DNA from: an uncultured Campylobacterales bacterium
GTDB lineage: Bacteria > Campylobacterota > Campylobacteria > Campylobacterales > Arcobacteraceae
DNA: 64,000 nucleotides
NCBI GenBank assembly: GCA_947494995.1
Contig: CANLWY010000001.1
Span: 1 to 64,000, forward strand
Direction of reading: 5' to 3'
Shown here: positions 1-8,374 of the stretch, one piece after another
Position numbering within the stretch: the stretch's first letter is position 1
Layout of the letters: each line of letters starts with the position of its first letter
Translations under genes and position numbers: made by a program
Notes under the pieces: generated by a model
The model's input: only the letters and a program-made list of their open reading frames with translations
Database searches by the model: none
What the model was told of the DNA's origin: nothing

Positions 1-225
1 GAATTTGGACGGGAATTATAATAGAAAATTTTTGACTTGTCAAGGGTTTTTTCTAAAATCTACCTTAAATTTGGAAATTCTTAGGCTTTCTTATAATTAA
101 GCTATATCTTATTTTTAACATTATTATATATAGCTAAAATTATAAAGTGAATGTAGTTTCATAATTTAAAGTAAATATTAAGCCTAACATTATAAAATAT
201 CAAATAAAAATTAAAAAGGATTAAA

Positions 226-927
226 ATGTATAATAGAGATTATCTTTCTCAAGAAACCTCTCAAAACAATGTTAGCGCTGACTCTCAAAAAGCAGAGTTA
301 ATGAGTTTTTTAAAAGCAACTTACCAATTATTTGCAGGTTCACTATTAGCAGCAACTGCTGGTGCTTATATCGGTCTTGACATAGTAGAGTATCTTATGG
401 GTGGTATGCATTGGGTATTATTTGGAATCATGCTTGCTATGATTTTCTTTGTAATTCCAGCAACTAAACATATTGCAGGAGTAAACTTAGCAGTTTTATT
501 TGCGTTTGGTTTTATTTCAGGATTAATGATCGCGCCTCTTTTAGCAACAATTTTTTCAATGCCTTCAGGAGCTTCTATAGTAGGTCAAGCCTTCTTAATG
601 ACTTCAGTTGCATTTGCAGGAATTTCAATGTTTGCAATGACTACAAAAAGAGATTTTTCAAATATGGGTAAATTTTTATTTATCGCATTAATTATCGCAA
701 TTGTGGCTGCAATTTCAAATATCTTCATTGGTTCATCAATGTTGCAATTATTTATCTCTGGTGGTATTTCATTATTAATGTGTGCATTTATTTTATATGA
801 CACTCAACAAATCATTAAAGGTGCTTACGATTCTCCAGTTGAAGCTGCTCTATCTTTATATTTAGACTTCTTTAACTTATTTGTAAACCTATTACAAATT
901 CTTGGAATTATGAATAGCGATGACTAA
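226..927 (+). CDS. Bax inhibitor-1/YccA family membrane protein
   Basis: Polytopic inner-membrane protein of the BI-1/YccA (TMBIM) family. After a polar N-terminus of about 30 residues there are about seven hydrophobic segments, and the C-terminus carries the family signature around LYDTQQII followed by a last hydrophobic stretch (LDFFNLFVNLLQIL). The 233-residue length is normal for the family. Characterised members are pH-sensitive calcium leak channels or modulators of the FtsH protease; the role here is not known. The start has an AAGGA-like site just upstream and matches the usual family N-terminus. It is a single-gene unit followed by a hairpin. Confidence 0.9.
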   Translation: MYNRDYLSQETSQNNVSADSQKAELMSFLKATYQLFAGSLLAATAGAYIGLDIVEYLMGGMHWVLFGIMLAMIFFVIPATKHIAGVNLAVLFAFGFISGLMIAPLLATIFSMPSGASIVGQAFLMTSVAFAGISMFAMTTKRDFSNMGKFLFIALIIAIVAAISNIFIGSSMLQLFISGGISLLMCAFILYDTQQIIKGAYDSPVEAALSLYLDFFNLFVNLLQILGIMNSDD

Positions 928-930
928 TAT

Positions 931-960
931 TTAAATAGCTTCTTTTTAGAAGCTATTTAA
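931..960. terminator. Perfect inverted repeat after the BI-1 gene
   Basis: TTAAATAGCTTCT, a TTTT loop, and the exact reverse complement AGAAGCTATTTAA form a perfect 13-bp stem three bases after the stop codon. There is no long T run, so termination efficiency is uncertain. The hairpin lies only 14 bases before the next start codon. Confidence 0.6.
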
Positions 961-973
961 GCTATACTCACTT

Positions 974-1381
974 ATGATAAACAAAAATACTCTCAGACTC
1001 ATTGATGCAAACTTAAATAGACTACGGGAAGGAATTCGTGTAGTAGAAGATATCTTTAGATATATATATAATGATAAAGAAACCTCAAGTAAACTTAAAT
1101 CCCTAAGACACGTATCAAGACTTGAAAACTATAATGAACTTCTTGAGACAAGAGATATAAAAAATGATGTTTTAAGAGAGTCAATTAAAAGTGAACAAAA
1201 TAGATCTGACTTATACTCTATATTAATTGCAAATTTTAAACGTGCACAAGAAAGTGCAAGAGTATTAGAAGAGTTTTGTAAACTTATTTCTGAAGAGAAA
1301 AGTGAAAACTTTAAATATATCCGCTATGAACTTTATAACTTGGAAATTGTTTTAACAAAGATTACTTCAAACTCTAAATAG
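974..1381 (+). CDS. ThiD2-family protein (thiamine biosynthesis)
   Basis: A 135-residue alpha-helical protein. Its opening (LRLIDANLNRLREGIRVVED) and its second half (FKRAQESARVLEEF) match the ThiD2 domain, which in cyanobacteria and others is fused to thiamine-phosphate synthase (ThiE). Known ThiD2 proteins phosphorylate HMP-phosphate to HMP-pyrophosphate in the thiamine pathway. In Campylobacterota the domain occurs alone and is often annotated as a thiamine-phosphate pyrophosphorylase. Family assignment is from sequence recognition; catalysis is inferred. The 3' end overlaps the convergent methyltransferase gene by 49 bases. Confidence 0.75.
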   Translation: MINKNTLRLIDANLNRLREGIRVVEDIFRYIYNDKETSSKLKSLRHVSRLENYNELLETRDIKNDVLRESIKSEQNRSDLYSILIANFKRAQESARVLEEFCKLISEEKSENFKYIRYELYNLEIVLTKITSNSK

Positions 1382-2028
1382 TTTAACTTATACTCTTTAT
1401 ATAGCTTCTTTGCCGTTTTGAAATCTAAAGAGGCGCTTCCTCCACTAACACCAGAATTTTTAATATAATCAAAAAGTTCTTTCTTGTTATTAAACTCTAA
1501 ATTATAATTATGTACCTCAAAATCACATTTAAAGTGATTTGAAAAAGCAGCTTTTATCTCCTCTAAAGAGAGTATTGGAGATTTTGTTTCTGTTACCTTC
1601 TGAATTGTTTTAAAAGTATTTGAAGTGAATAATACTGCATTTATTTCATTTGTTGTTTTAGATATCTTTCCAATAAGTTTATCTATATCCTTTGACCACT
1701 GCATTGCAGATGAGGAAAGAACAGTATCAAACTTTTTCCCATCTAAAAAAGAGAAAAACTCAGGTGAATCAAAATCATAACATGAAATGGTAACATTTTT
1801 AGCTCTTGGATGAAGTTCACACATTGATGCAGAAAAGTCTACTGCATGATATTTTTCAATATCCCATGTAATATATTTGAAAACTTGACCTGAACCACAA
1901 CCTATTTCTAAGATATTTTTAGGGTAGCCTTTTATATCACGAACTAATGCTTTTGCCGCAAGTTGTTGAATTATATTAAAATTGTTGTATTCATTTGCAT
2001 ATTTTGAAAATTGATTTTTTACAGACAT
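1333..2028 (-). CDS. bioC: BioC-like malonyl-ACP O-methyltransferase
   Basis: Class I SAM-dependent methyltransferase of 231 residues. The SAM-binding glycine loop is LEIGCGSGQ near residue 40, and motif IV is followed by SSSAMQWS, the BioC-type variant of the 'N/S-x-A-x-QW' signature. The N-terminus (FSKYANEYNNF) and the LFDYIKNSGVSGG stretch also fit BioC, which methylates malonyl-ACP to start pimelate synthesis for biotin. No other bio gene is nearby, so the substrate is inferred from similarity. It converges on and overlaps the ThiD2 gene. Confidence 0.75.
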   Translation of the reverse strand: MSVKNQFSKYANEYNNFNIIQQLAAKALVRDIKGYPKNILEIGCGSGQVFKYITWDIEKYHAVDFSASMCELHPRAKNVTISCYDFDSPEFFSFLDGKKFDTVLSSSAMQWSKDIDKLIGKISKTTNEINAVLFTSNTFKTIQKVTETKSPILSLEEIKAAFSNHFKCDFEVHNYNLEFNNKKELFDYIKNSGVSGGSASLDFKTAKKLYKEYKLNYLEFEVIFVKTISKL

Positions 2029-2100
2029 AACTACTATTTTAACTTCTTTTTAATAAAAATTGGATAAAATAAATGCCATTTTTTTAAAAGGAAAATTAAT

Positions 2101-2451
2101 ATGACATCTACACTTTTAATAGTACAGTTTGTTTTAGCAGTTCTTATTACAATAACTATCTTACTTCAAAAAAGTTCAAGTATAGGACTTGGAGCTTATA
2201 GTGGTAGTAATGATTCACTTTTTGGAGCAAAAGGACCAGGAAACTTTTTAAGTAAAGCAACTATGGGACTAGGACTAATTTTTGTTATAAACACTGTAAC
2301 TTTAGGATATATCTACAATCAAGAAAAGCTTGAGAGTGCAGTTGATAGTGTTAAAACGGATACATTAATCCCTACTGTACCGACAAACACTCCAGCTCCA
2401 GCAGCACCAAATGCAGCTCCAGTTGTTCCAACAGTACCAGCAAGTAAGTAA
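2101..2451 (+). CDS. secG: Preprotein translocase subunit SecG
   Basis: Small two-helix membrane subunit of the SecYEG translocon. The first transmembrane helix is near residues 3-20, followed by the conserved cytoplasmic loop (LLQKSSSIGLGAYSGS, then LFGAKGPGNFLSKAT), and the second helix is near 54-72. The C-terminal 30 residues are a Pro/Ala/Thr/Val tail, common in Campylobacterota SecG and probably disordered. It heads a run with frr and pyrE, an order often seen in this phylum. A GGAAAA ribosome site precedes the ATG. Confidence 0.92.
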   Translation: MTSTLLIVQFVLAVLITITILLQKSSSIGLGAYSGSNDSLFGAKGPGNFLSKATMGLGLIFVINTVTLGYIYNQEKLESAVDSVKTDTLIPTVPTNTPAPAAPNAAPVVPTVPASK

Positions 2452-2466
2452 TTTTAAAAATTAGAA

Positions 2467-2532
2467 TGAAGTATTTATTACTTCTTGCTTCTTTTATCTA
2501 TGAAAATGCAAAAATAATTGCATTTCATAGAT
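2467..2532 (+). terminator. Two consecutive hairpins between secG and frr
   Basis: A short stem GAAGTA/TACTTC (2468-2484) with a T-rich tail is followed by a longer stem ATCTATGAAAATGCA/TGCATTTCATAGAT (2496-2532, one-base bulge). Together they look like a termination or attenuation region, leaving frr with its own promoter in the AT-rich sequence up to 2640. Confidence 0.5.
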
Positions 2533-2643
2533 TATCTTATTTCAATTCAAATATAAATCAATTAATAAAAGATTATCATGGTATAATCTTTATTCAATTT
2601 TACAAAAACCTAAAACTAATATAAATAAAACAGGAGAATACAT

Positions 2644-3201
2644 ATGTTAGAAGAAATCTACGCAGAAACAAAAGATCACATGGAGAAATCTATTGAAGCT
2701 TTAAGAAGAGATTATAAAACACTAAGAACTGGAAAAGTTAGTCCAGCAGTTTTAGATGGTGTATCTATTGACTATTATGGAAACCCAACACCTCTAAACC
2801 AAGTTGGTTCAGTAACTGCTATTGATGCAACTACTATTGCTGTAAATCCATGGGAAAAAAATCTTTTAGGAGATATTGAACAGGCTATTAATGCTGCAAA
2901 TATTGGTGTAAATCCAAATAATGATGGTGATATTATCAAACTTTTCTTTCCACCTATGACTGTTGAGCAAAGACAAGAAAGCGCAAAACAAGCTAAAGGA
3001 ATGACTGATAATGCAAAAGTTGCTATTAGAAATGTAAGAAAGCATTCAAATGATAAAGTAAAAAATCTTCACAAAGATAAAGAGATTACTGATGATGAGA
3101 ACAAAAGAGCACAAGATGAAATCCAAAAGATTACTGACTCTTATGTTACAAAAGCTGATGAAACATTAAAAGCAAAAGAACAAGAAATTTTAACGGTTTA
3201 A
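2644..3201 (+). CDS. frr: Ribosome recycling factor
   Basis: A 185-residue protein collinear with Frr, which with EF-G and IF3 splits the post-termination ribosome. Family hallmarks are the N-terminal helix ([19 protein letters not shown]), the [15 protein letters not shown] strand region and the C-terminal three-helix bundle ([20 protein letters not shown]). Full length with no unusual features. A GGAGAATACAT ribosome site lies just upstream. pyrE follows after two bases, so the two are co-transcribed. Confidence 0.96.
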   Translation: MLEEIYAETKDHMEKSIEALRRDYKTLRTGKVSPAVLDGVSIDYYGNPTPLNQVGSVTAIDATTIAVNPWEKNLLGDIEQAINAANIGVNPNNDGDIIKLFFPPMTVEQRQESAKQAKGMTDNAKVAIRNVRKHSNDKVKNLHKDKEITDDENKRAQDEIQKITDSYVTKADETLKAKEQEILTV

Positions 3202-3203
3202 TT

Positions 3204-3803
3204 ATGAACGTAGAACAAATATATAAAGATGCACAAGCCTTATTAGAAGGTCATTTTAAATTAAGTAGTGGAAATTATTCAAAGTTTTATTTACAATCTG
3301 CAAAAGTTTTAGAAGACCCTAAAACAGCAAAAGTTTTAGCTGAAGCTCTTGCTAAGCAAATTAAAGAATCTGGAATAAAAGTAGACGCTATTTGCTCTCC
3401 TGCTCTTGGTGGGCTAATTGCTGGATTTGCACTTGCAACTGCACTTGATGTAAGATTTATTTTTGCAGAAAGAGTAGATGGTGAAATGACTATTAGAAGA
3501 GGTTTTGAAGTAAAAGAAGGTGAGAACTATATTATTTGTGAAGATATTATCACAACTGGTGGTTCTGCACTTGAAGCTGCTAAACAAGTTGAAAACGGTG
3601 GAGGTAATATTGTTGCTTATGCTGCACTTGCAAATAGAGGGTTTTGTTCAAGAGTAGGAAGCAACTTAGAAGCTCAAGAGAACTGTAAGCTACCACTTGA
3701 TAAACCACTTTTTGCATTAGATGATTTCACATTTAAAATGTATACTCCTGAAGAGTGTGATTTCAAAGATATTGCATATAAACCTGGATCAAGAGGAAAC
3801 TAA
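3204..3803 (+). CDS. pyrE: Orotate phosphoribosyltransferase
   Basis: Catalyses orotate + PRPP to OMP in de novo pyrimidine synthesis. The type I PRTase PRPP-binding motif is [16 protein letters not shown] near residues 112-127, preceded by the catalytic-loop region ([15 protein letters not shown]). The 199-residue length fits the Campylobacterota form, with a C-terminal extension mentioning a cysteine near EECDFKD. It is translationally linked to frr (2-base gap) and followed after 6 bases by the RDD gene. Confidence 0.95.
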   Translation: MNVEQIYKDAQALLEGHFKLSSGNYSKFYLQSAKVLEDPKTAKVLAEALAKQIKESGIKVDAICSPALGGLIAGFALATALDVRFIFAERVDGEMTIRRGFEVKEGENYIICEDIITTGGSALEAAKQVENGGGNIVAYAALANRGFCSRVGSNLEAQENCKLPLDKPLFALDDFTFKMYTPEECDFKDIAYKPGSRGN

Positions 3804-3809
3804 TTTCAC

Positions 3810-4292
3810 ATGAGTAGATGGAGAGATATTAAACAAGGAAATACTCAAAAAAAAGAAGAGAATCCTAAAGTAGAAATTGATACTTCTCCTAGCTCTGCTC
3901 CTATTGGATCAAGAATTAAGGCATTCATTGTAGATATGTTTATGATTATGATGCCAATTATGTATATCACAACTTATCTTATCATGGAAGGGAAAGATGA
4001 TTTTCAAGGAAGTGATGAGGCTAGATGGATAACAGCTGGAGTATTTGGATTTGTTGTTATTCTTTTTTGGATAATAAAAGGTCAAACTCCAGGATACAAA
4101 GCCTATTCTATAAAGCTTATAGATAATGAAACAAAGAATAATGTTTCACTACCTAAAGCTATACTAAGATATTTTATTTTTCTAATGTCTGCAACAACTA
4201 TATTACTTTCTTTTCTTCCTTTTTTTAGAAAAGATAAAAAAACAATTCAAGATTTATTAACAAAAACGACTGTAATTCAAGAAAAAGTATAA
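3810..4292 (+). CDS. RDD family membrane protein
   Basis: A 160-residue protein with a cytoplasmic N-terminus of about 30 residues, then an RDD domain (APIGSRIKAFIVDMF), two hydrophobic segments (about 42-60 and 76-92), the conserved TPGYKAYSIKLID stretch and a third membrane segment. RDD proteins are poorly characterised, and some are linked to sodium or ion transport. It is the fourth gene of the secG-frr-pyrE group, and its stop overlaps the next ATG by one base (TAATG). Confidence 0.85.
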   Translation: MSRWRDIKQGNTQKKEENPKVEIDTSPSSAPIGSRIKAFIVDMFMIMMPIMYITTYLIMEGKDDFQGSDEARWITAGVFGFVVILFWIIKGQTPGYKAYSIKLIDNETKNNVSLPKAILRYFIFLMSATTILLSFLPFFRKDKKTIQDLLTKTTVIQEKV

Positions 4293-5383
4293 TGCTTTTT
4301 TTTAAACTTTCTGCCTTCTATTTTTTCTATTTTGCCGCAGTTGGGGTATATATAATATTCTTACCAAAAGTACTTCACGATTTAGGATATAGTGCAGTTG
4401 ATATTGGTATTATTTTTGCTCTTGCTCCTTTAATGCGTTTCCTTACACCTTTTCTTTTTCTAAAGCATATAAAACTAGATCAAAAAGTTTTCAAAAGTGC
4501 ACTTATTTTATCTATTATTTGCTCTTCAACTTTTTATTTAACTATTGAAAATTTTTATGCTTTTATGATTAATAATGCAATTCTAGGTGCATCATTATCT
4601 TTAATTCTTCCATATCTTGAAGTAACCGCAATAAAAATCTTAGGAAAAGAAAGATATGGAAAGTCAAGACTTTATGGTTCTATTGGCTTTACTGTAATAG
4701 CCCTTTTACTAGGACAATTTTTAAGTAATCCTTTTATTGCCTTACACTATTATTTAGCAGTTAATATTTTAACTGTTATCTTTGCCTTACTTCTTCTAAA
4801 ATATGATGATGTAAGCCATGATGAGAGTGTTACAAATGAACCATTTTCATTTTTTAAATTCTGGCCATTTTGGATAAGTCTTTTCTTTATGCAACTTAGT
4901 TTTGGAGGTTTTTATAACTTTTTTACTATTTATGAAACAGACCATGGAATATCTTTGGAGATGACTTCTTACCTTTGGTCTTTTGGTGTTATTTGTGAAA
5001 TTATTCTTCTATATTTTCAAGCACCTCTTTTGAAACGTAACCTTCTTAATATTATTAGATTTTCTGTAGCTATAACTGTGATTAGATGGTTTTTACTATT
5101 TGCATATCCTGATAATTTAACTCTGACATTTATTACTCAAAGTATTCATGCCTTCTCTTTTGGTCTTTATCATAGTGCTGTAATAATCTATTTATATACT
5201 CTATATGAGAATAAGAAGCTTGCTCAACAATTTATGTATGGTGTCGCATATGGCCTTGGTGGTTTTATAGGTGCTTTAGTTGCAGGTTGGCTTTATGGAG
5301 ATAATCTATTTATCTATATGGCAGTTTTTTCTTTATGCTCTTTAATTTTTCTTTATAATAAGAGACTTCCTATTAGAACATAG
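4292..5383 (+). CDS. MFS transporter (HcaT/MFS_1-like type)
   Basis: About twelve transmembrane segments in 363 residues. The N-terminus (FFKLSAFYFFYFAAVGVYIIFLP) and the loop LGKERYGKSRLYGSIGF are typical of the MFS_1-like/HcaT branch, named for phenylpropionate permease. The substrate cannot be told from sequence. The ATG overlaps the RDD stop, so translation is probably coupled. It converges on yaaA with two bases between the genes. Confidence 0.82.
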   Translation: MLFFKLSAFYFFYFAAVGVYIIFLPKVLHDLGYSAVDIGIIFALAPLMRFLTPFLFLKHIKLDQKVFKSALILSIICSSTFYLTIENFYAFMINNAILGASLSLILPYLEVTAIKILGKERYGKSRLYGSIGFTVIALLLGQFLSNPFIALHYYLAVNILTVIFALLLLKYDDVSHDESVTNEPFSFFKFWPFWISLFFMQLSFGGFYNFFTIYETDHGISLEMTSYLWSFGVICEIILLYFQAPLLKRNLLNIIRFSVAITVIRWFLLFAYPDNLTLTFITQSIHAFSFGLYHSAVIIYLYTLYENKKLAQQFMYGVAYGLGGFIGALVAGWLYGDNLFIYMAVFSLCSLIFLYNKRLPIRT

Positions 5384-5385
5384 TT

Positions 5386-6123
5386 TTAAGCTATGTCCAT
5401 AATAAGTAATTTAATATTTTTCTTCTCTTGCATTTCATTTAATTTTAGTCCAGGAATAGGCATATCCATAAACTCACTATGATTAGAAATTTGATTGCGT
5501 GCTATCTCTTGTAAAACTTTTCCTCTATAAAATTTTGCCCAGTGGGATACAACTTTTCCATCTTTTATAAATTTAAAAGTTAAGCATTGAGCTTTTTTTA
5601 CTTTATAAAATTTCTCATAAAATCCTGCTCTTAAATCTATAACTTCTTCTCCTACAAAATCATCAAGTGCTACAGAAAAATTATCCATATAAAATTTTTC
5701 TACATTTACATCAGGAAGTTTGGCTCCTTGTTTATATTTATAATCAGGAATTAAATCATTCGCTTTTAAAGGGCCAAAAAGATTTGAAAAAAGAAGTACA
5801 TTTTCATCAACATAGTTTTGTGATTTTTTATCTAAACTATTGTAGTCTAGTGCATCAAAGGCAACACCATTATATCTATTAATAGCCTTCATAGTTGGTT
5901 TTTCTATTAAACTCTGTTTGTATTTTTCAACTTCATCAAGTTTTTTTAAACCAAACCATTTTGATAATTCTTCTATTGAAGAAGAAGATAGCAACTCTTC
6001 ATAAATATTAAATATCTCTTCTCTTTTTTCAAAAAGCTCAGGTAGAAAAAAATTATCTTTACAAAAAGATTTCTCTTCTCCTCCTTGATTTTTTGTTTCA
6101 GCTGGTGCTAAAAGTATTTTCAT
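5386..6123 (-). CDS. yaaA: YaaA family peroxide-stress protein
   Basis: A 245-residue member of the YaaA (UPF0246/DUF328) family. The opening MKILLAPAETKNQGG is the family signature, and AINRYNGVAFDALDY and FYEKFYKVKK are further conserved blocks. E. coli YaaA is OxyR-regulated and lowers free iron during peroxide stress; the fold binds DNA. The role here is inferred. It starts one base after the preceding membrane-protein gene ends, indicating an operon with YchJ-like and Sm_multidrug_ex genes. Confidence 0.85.
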   Translation of the reverse strand: MKILLAPAETKNQGGEEKSFCKDNFFLPELFEKREEIFNIYEELLSSSSIEELSKWFGLKKLDEVEKYKQSLIEKPTMKAINRYNGVAFDALDYNSLDKKSQNYVDENVLLFSNLFGPLKANDLIPDYKYKQGAKLPDVNVEKFYMDNFSVALDDFVGEEVIDLRAGFYEKFYKVKKAQCLTFKFIKDGKVVSHWAKFYRGKVLQEIARNQISNHSEFMDMPIPGLKLNEMQEKKNIKLLIMDIA

Positions 6124-6124
6124 A

Positions 6125-6778
6125 TTACTCTCTTTTTTTAAATTTTAAAAATAAAAATACAAGGATTATAATTAACATTAAAGCCCAAAGAAGTCTTACA
6201 TCAAAACCTATAACAAAGTCTATAATCTCTTGTAAAAATAAGCCCCATAATGTTATTGAAACAATAAGTGCTAAAAAGACTATAAATATAACAGTAAAAT
6301 GCTTCATTCCTATTAAAAAACCAATAATTGAACCAACAATTGGTCCTGTCATCCAAAAAGGAATAAATACAAAAATAAAAAGTCCTAGTTTGCCATACTT
6401 TTCAAACTCTTCTTTATGCTCTTCTTTTTTATTTTCAACTTTTTCAAAAAATTCATCTAAAGTTTTTATTTTCAAAATACCTTTAAAACTAAATACAAAA
6501 AGTGAATATAGTGCAGTTACTAAAATCATTTCAGCAATAATGTTTAGAGAAATTACTTCAAAATGGGACATTTTTGCAGCATAACCTAAAGATAATGCAG
6601 GAACCCTACCTACAAAAACATTTGTAAACAATACTGCTGTAGCTTTATTTGCAAAATCTGCATCAATAAAATAATATCCTACAATAAAAACTGCTACCCC
6701 CAAAATGATAGAAATTGATAAAAGAAGTATTAATCCTTCTGGGGTTATAAAAAGTTTTTTTAAAAACTCTCTATTCAA
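6125..6778 (-). CDS. Small multidrug export family membrane protein
   Basis: A polytopic membrane protein with about five hydrophobic segments and a charged cytoplasmic loop (KVENKKEEHKEEFEKYG). The PFWMTGPIVGSIIGFLIGM segment is the conserved core of the Sm_multidrug_ex (PF06695) family. The transport role is a family label with little experimental support. The ORF track starts at 6811, but I prefer the TTG at 6778. It overlaps the preceding stop (TTGAATAG), has GGTGAG five bases upstream, and gives MNREFLKKLFITPEG, a more usual N-terminus. The start is not certain. Confidence 0.7.
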   Translation of the reverse strand: MNREFLKKLFITPEGLILLLSISIILGVAVFIVGYYFIDADFANKATAVLFTNVFVGRVPALSLGYAAKMSHFEVISLNIIAEMILVTALYSLFVFSFKGILKIKTLDEFFEKVENKKEEHKEEFEKYGKLGLFIFVFIPFWMTGPIVGSIIGFLIGMKHFTVIFIVFLALIVSITLWGLFLQEIIDFVIGFDVRLLWALMLIIILVFLFLKFKKRE

Positions 6779-7184
6779 TAAACTCACCGCTATGATACAG
6801 CCAGATATCATTTACTTTTACAAACTTACTTTTTTCTATAAATGATGTATCTATTGCCCCTTGAAAAAGAGTAGCTTTAAAAGTTACATAAGACTCTTCA
6901 TCTCCATCAATAAAATCTATAACTTCAAGATTTCTAAAATCTGTATGACCAAAGAATTCATATATATCTTTTTCCCATTTTTGTACATCACTAGTATAGT
7001 CAGGATTATCTCTATGTGTTGTACTTATTATATATTTTGAGTCATTTGCAGCAAAAGCACTGTATCTTGACCTCATTAATTCTAAAGCGCTATTTGGTTT
7101 TTCTCCATAATGAAAGACTCTACAGCAATTTTTAAATTTTTTTTGACTTCCACATGGGCAAAATGAGTTTCCAGAAATTTTCAT
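6771..7184 (-). CDS. YchJ-like SEC-C motif protein
   Basis: A 137-residue protein with an N-terminal SEC-C zinc-binding motif (CPCGSQKKFKNCC) followed by the YchJ/UPF0225 core (ALELMRSRYSAFAANDSKYI, an NTF2-like fold). E. coli YchJ has two SEC-C motifs, one at each end; here only the N-terminal one is visible. The function is unknown, and SEC-C binds zinc and often ribosomes or SecB. It is the first gene of a leftward operon with the export protein and yaaA. Confidence 0.85.
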   Translation of the reverse strand: MKISGNSFCPCGSQKKFKNCCRVFHYGEKPNSALELMRSRYSAFAANDSKYIISTTHRDNPDYTSDVQKWEKDIYEFFGHTDFRNLEVIDFIDGDEESYVTFKATLFQGAIDTSFIEKSKFVKVNDIWLYHSGEFIE

Positions 7185-7238
7185 AATACTAACCTATTTT
7201 AAGATTTATTTTATTTTAGCAAAAATTTCTGATATTTG

Positions 7239-7276
7239 AAAGGTATCTAAACTATAAAAATTAGATACCTTTTTTA
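7239..7276 (-). terminator. Hairpin between the HhH gene and the ychJ-like gene
   Basis: AAAGGTATCTAA and TTAGATACCTTT form a perfect 12-bp stem with a 10-base loop. On the plus strand it is followed by a short T run. It lies just downstream of the leftward HhH gene, so it probably ends that transcript. Confidence 0.55.
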
Positions 7277-7279
7277 AGA

Positions 7280-7804
7280 CTATTTTTTATTATTATCTTT
7301 TTTAGTTTTTTTAGAAGATGATTTTTTCTCTTTTTTTAACTTTGATTTCTCTTTCTTTTTTGCTTTTTTAGCTTTACTTTTCTCTTTTTTAGCCTTCGAT
7401 TTTTCAGCTACCTTTTGCTTTTTTGCCTTTGCTTTAGACTTAATCTCTTTTTTCTTAGCAGACTTCTCTTCTTTAGTCATGTTTTTAGACTTGTTTACTT
7501 TCTTTATCTGCTTATTTTTTTTATCATTAATCTTTGCATTTTTCTTTTTTTGCTCAACTTTTGCTTTTGAAACTGTTCTGCCTTTTTTGATATTGCTAAT
7601 TACTCCTGGTCCAAAACCTTTGATTTTTTGTAAATCATCAGCACTATTGATCCTATTTGATTTTCGATATTTGATAATTGCATCAGCTTTGACTGGCCCA
7701 ATTCCTTTTATACTCATCAACTCATCTTTTGAAGCAGTATTTAAATTAATAGCTGCAAACATTACTGAAACACTTAACATAAGTATTGCTATAATTTTTT
7801 TCAT
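7280..7804 (-). CDS. Secreted ComEA-like HhH protein with lysine-rich tail
   Basis: A 174-residue protein with a signal peptide (MKKIIAILMLSVSVMFA). A ComEA-type double helix-hairpin-helix domain follows at about 19-75 (LNTASKDELMSIKGIGPVKA, IKGFGPGVISNIKKG). The remaining ~95 residues are almost entirely Lys with Ala, Ser and Glu. HhH domains bind DNA backbone non-specifically, and ComEA is the periplasmic DNA receptor in transformation. The lysine tail is not part of standard ComEA and would add strong DNA or polyanion affinity. It is monocistronic by position. A role in DNA uptake is inferred. Confidence 0.8.
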   Translation of the reverse strand: MKKIIAILMLSVSVMFAAINLNTASKDELMSIKGIGPVKADAIIKYRKSNRINSADDLQKIKGFGPGVISNIKKGRTVSKAKVEQKKKNAKINDKKNKQIKKVNKSKNMTKEEKSAKKKEIKSKAKAKKQKVAEKSKAKKEKSKAKKAKKKEKSKLKKEKKSSSKKTKKDNNKK

Positions 7805-7960
7805 ATTCTACATCTCCCCTTTTAGTAATTTATAAAATTATATCTAAGTAAGATAAATTTTTATTTATATTAATATAAATAGTGGAATAAAAGTGTATTT
7901 TATTATATAATTCTAATGACAATTATAATAAAATCATCAATAATCTATAAAAGGTAACAA

Positions 7961-8365
7961 ATGTCAATTAATCAATTCCCAATAGAGCTTGTTTCAAACT
8001 TTATTTCAATAGCTATTTTAGCTGCACTTCTATATAAATATTTCCAATATAAAAAGAAACTAGATGTCTTAAAAGAATTACATCAAATAAAAAAAGAAAA
8101 AAAATTAACCATTGAAGATAAAGAGTTTATAAAGAAAAACTACAAAGAGTACAAGTCACAATTAGAAGATGATGAAGGAAGATTAAAATTTGTTTATCCT
8201 CTTTTTATTTTAATAGCAGGTGTTTTAGTTGCTTTTCTCTCATTTCAAGAAGCAATGATTCATCTTAATATTGTAATAGTTGCTTATATTTATTTACATG
8301 TAAGTAGAATTCACTCAAGAAACTTTGTAGGGTTTTTAAAAGAACTTAAAAAAGATATAGAATAA
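7961..8365 (+). CDS. Hypothetical membrane protein
   Basis: I do not recognise a named family. The 134 residues show an N-terminal hydrophobic helix (about 10-28), a charged coiled-coil-like region rich in Lys and Glu (about 33-75), then two close hydrophobic helices (about 76-112) and a short basic tail. Codon use resembles its neighbours. It is followed after nine bases by another unrecognised gene, and the two probably form a small operon. Confidence 0.7.
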   Translation: MSINQFPIELVSNFISIAILAALLYKYFQYKKKLDVLKELHQIKKEKKLTIEDKEFIKKNYKEYKSQLEDDEGRLKFVYPLFILIAGVLVAFLSFQEAMIHLNIVIVAYIYLHVSRIHSRNFVGFLKELKKDIE

Positions 8366-8374
8366 GGCTAAAAA

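Noticed and set aside
1-225. Partial gene at the left edge
   Set aside because: No frame is open from base 1 with recognisable protein sequence; the stretch is AT-rich leader of the BI-1 gene.
6093-6584. 163-aa plus-strand ORF
   Set aside because: Antisense to the Sm_multidrug_ex family gene, which has clear membrane topology and operon context.
7479-7835. 118-aa Phe/Leu-rich plus-strand ORF
   Set aside because: Antisense to the lysine-rich tail and HhH domain; Phe/Leu runs are complements of AAA/AAG lysine codons.
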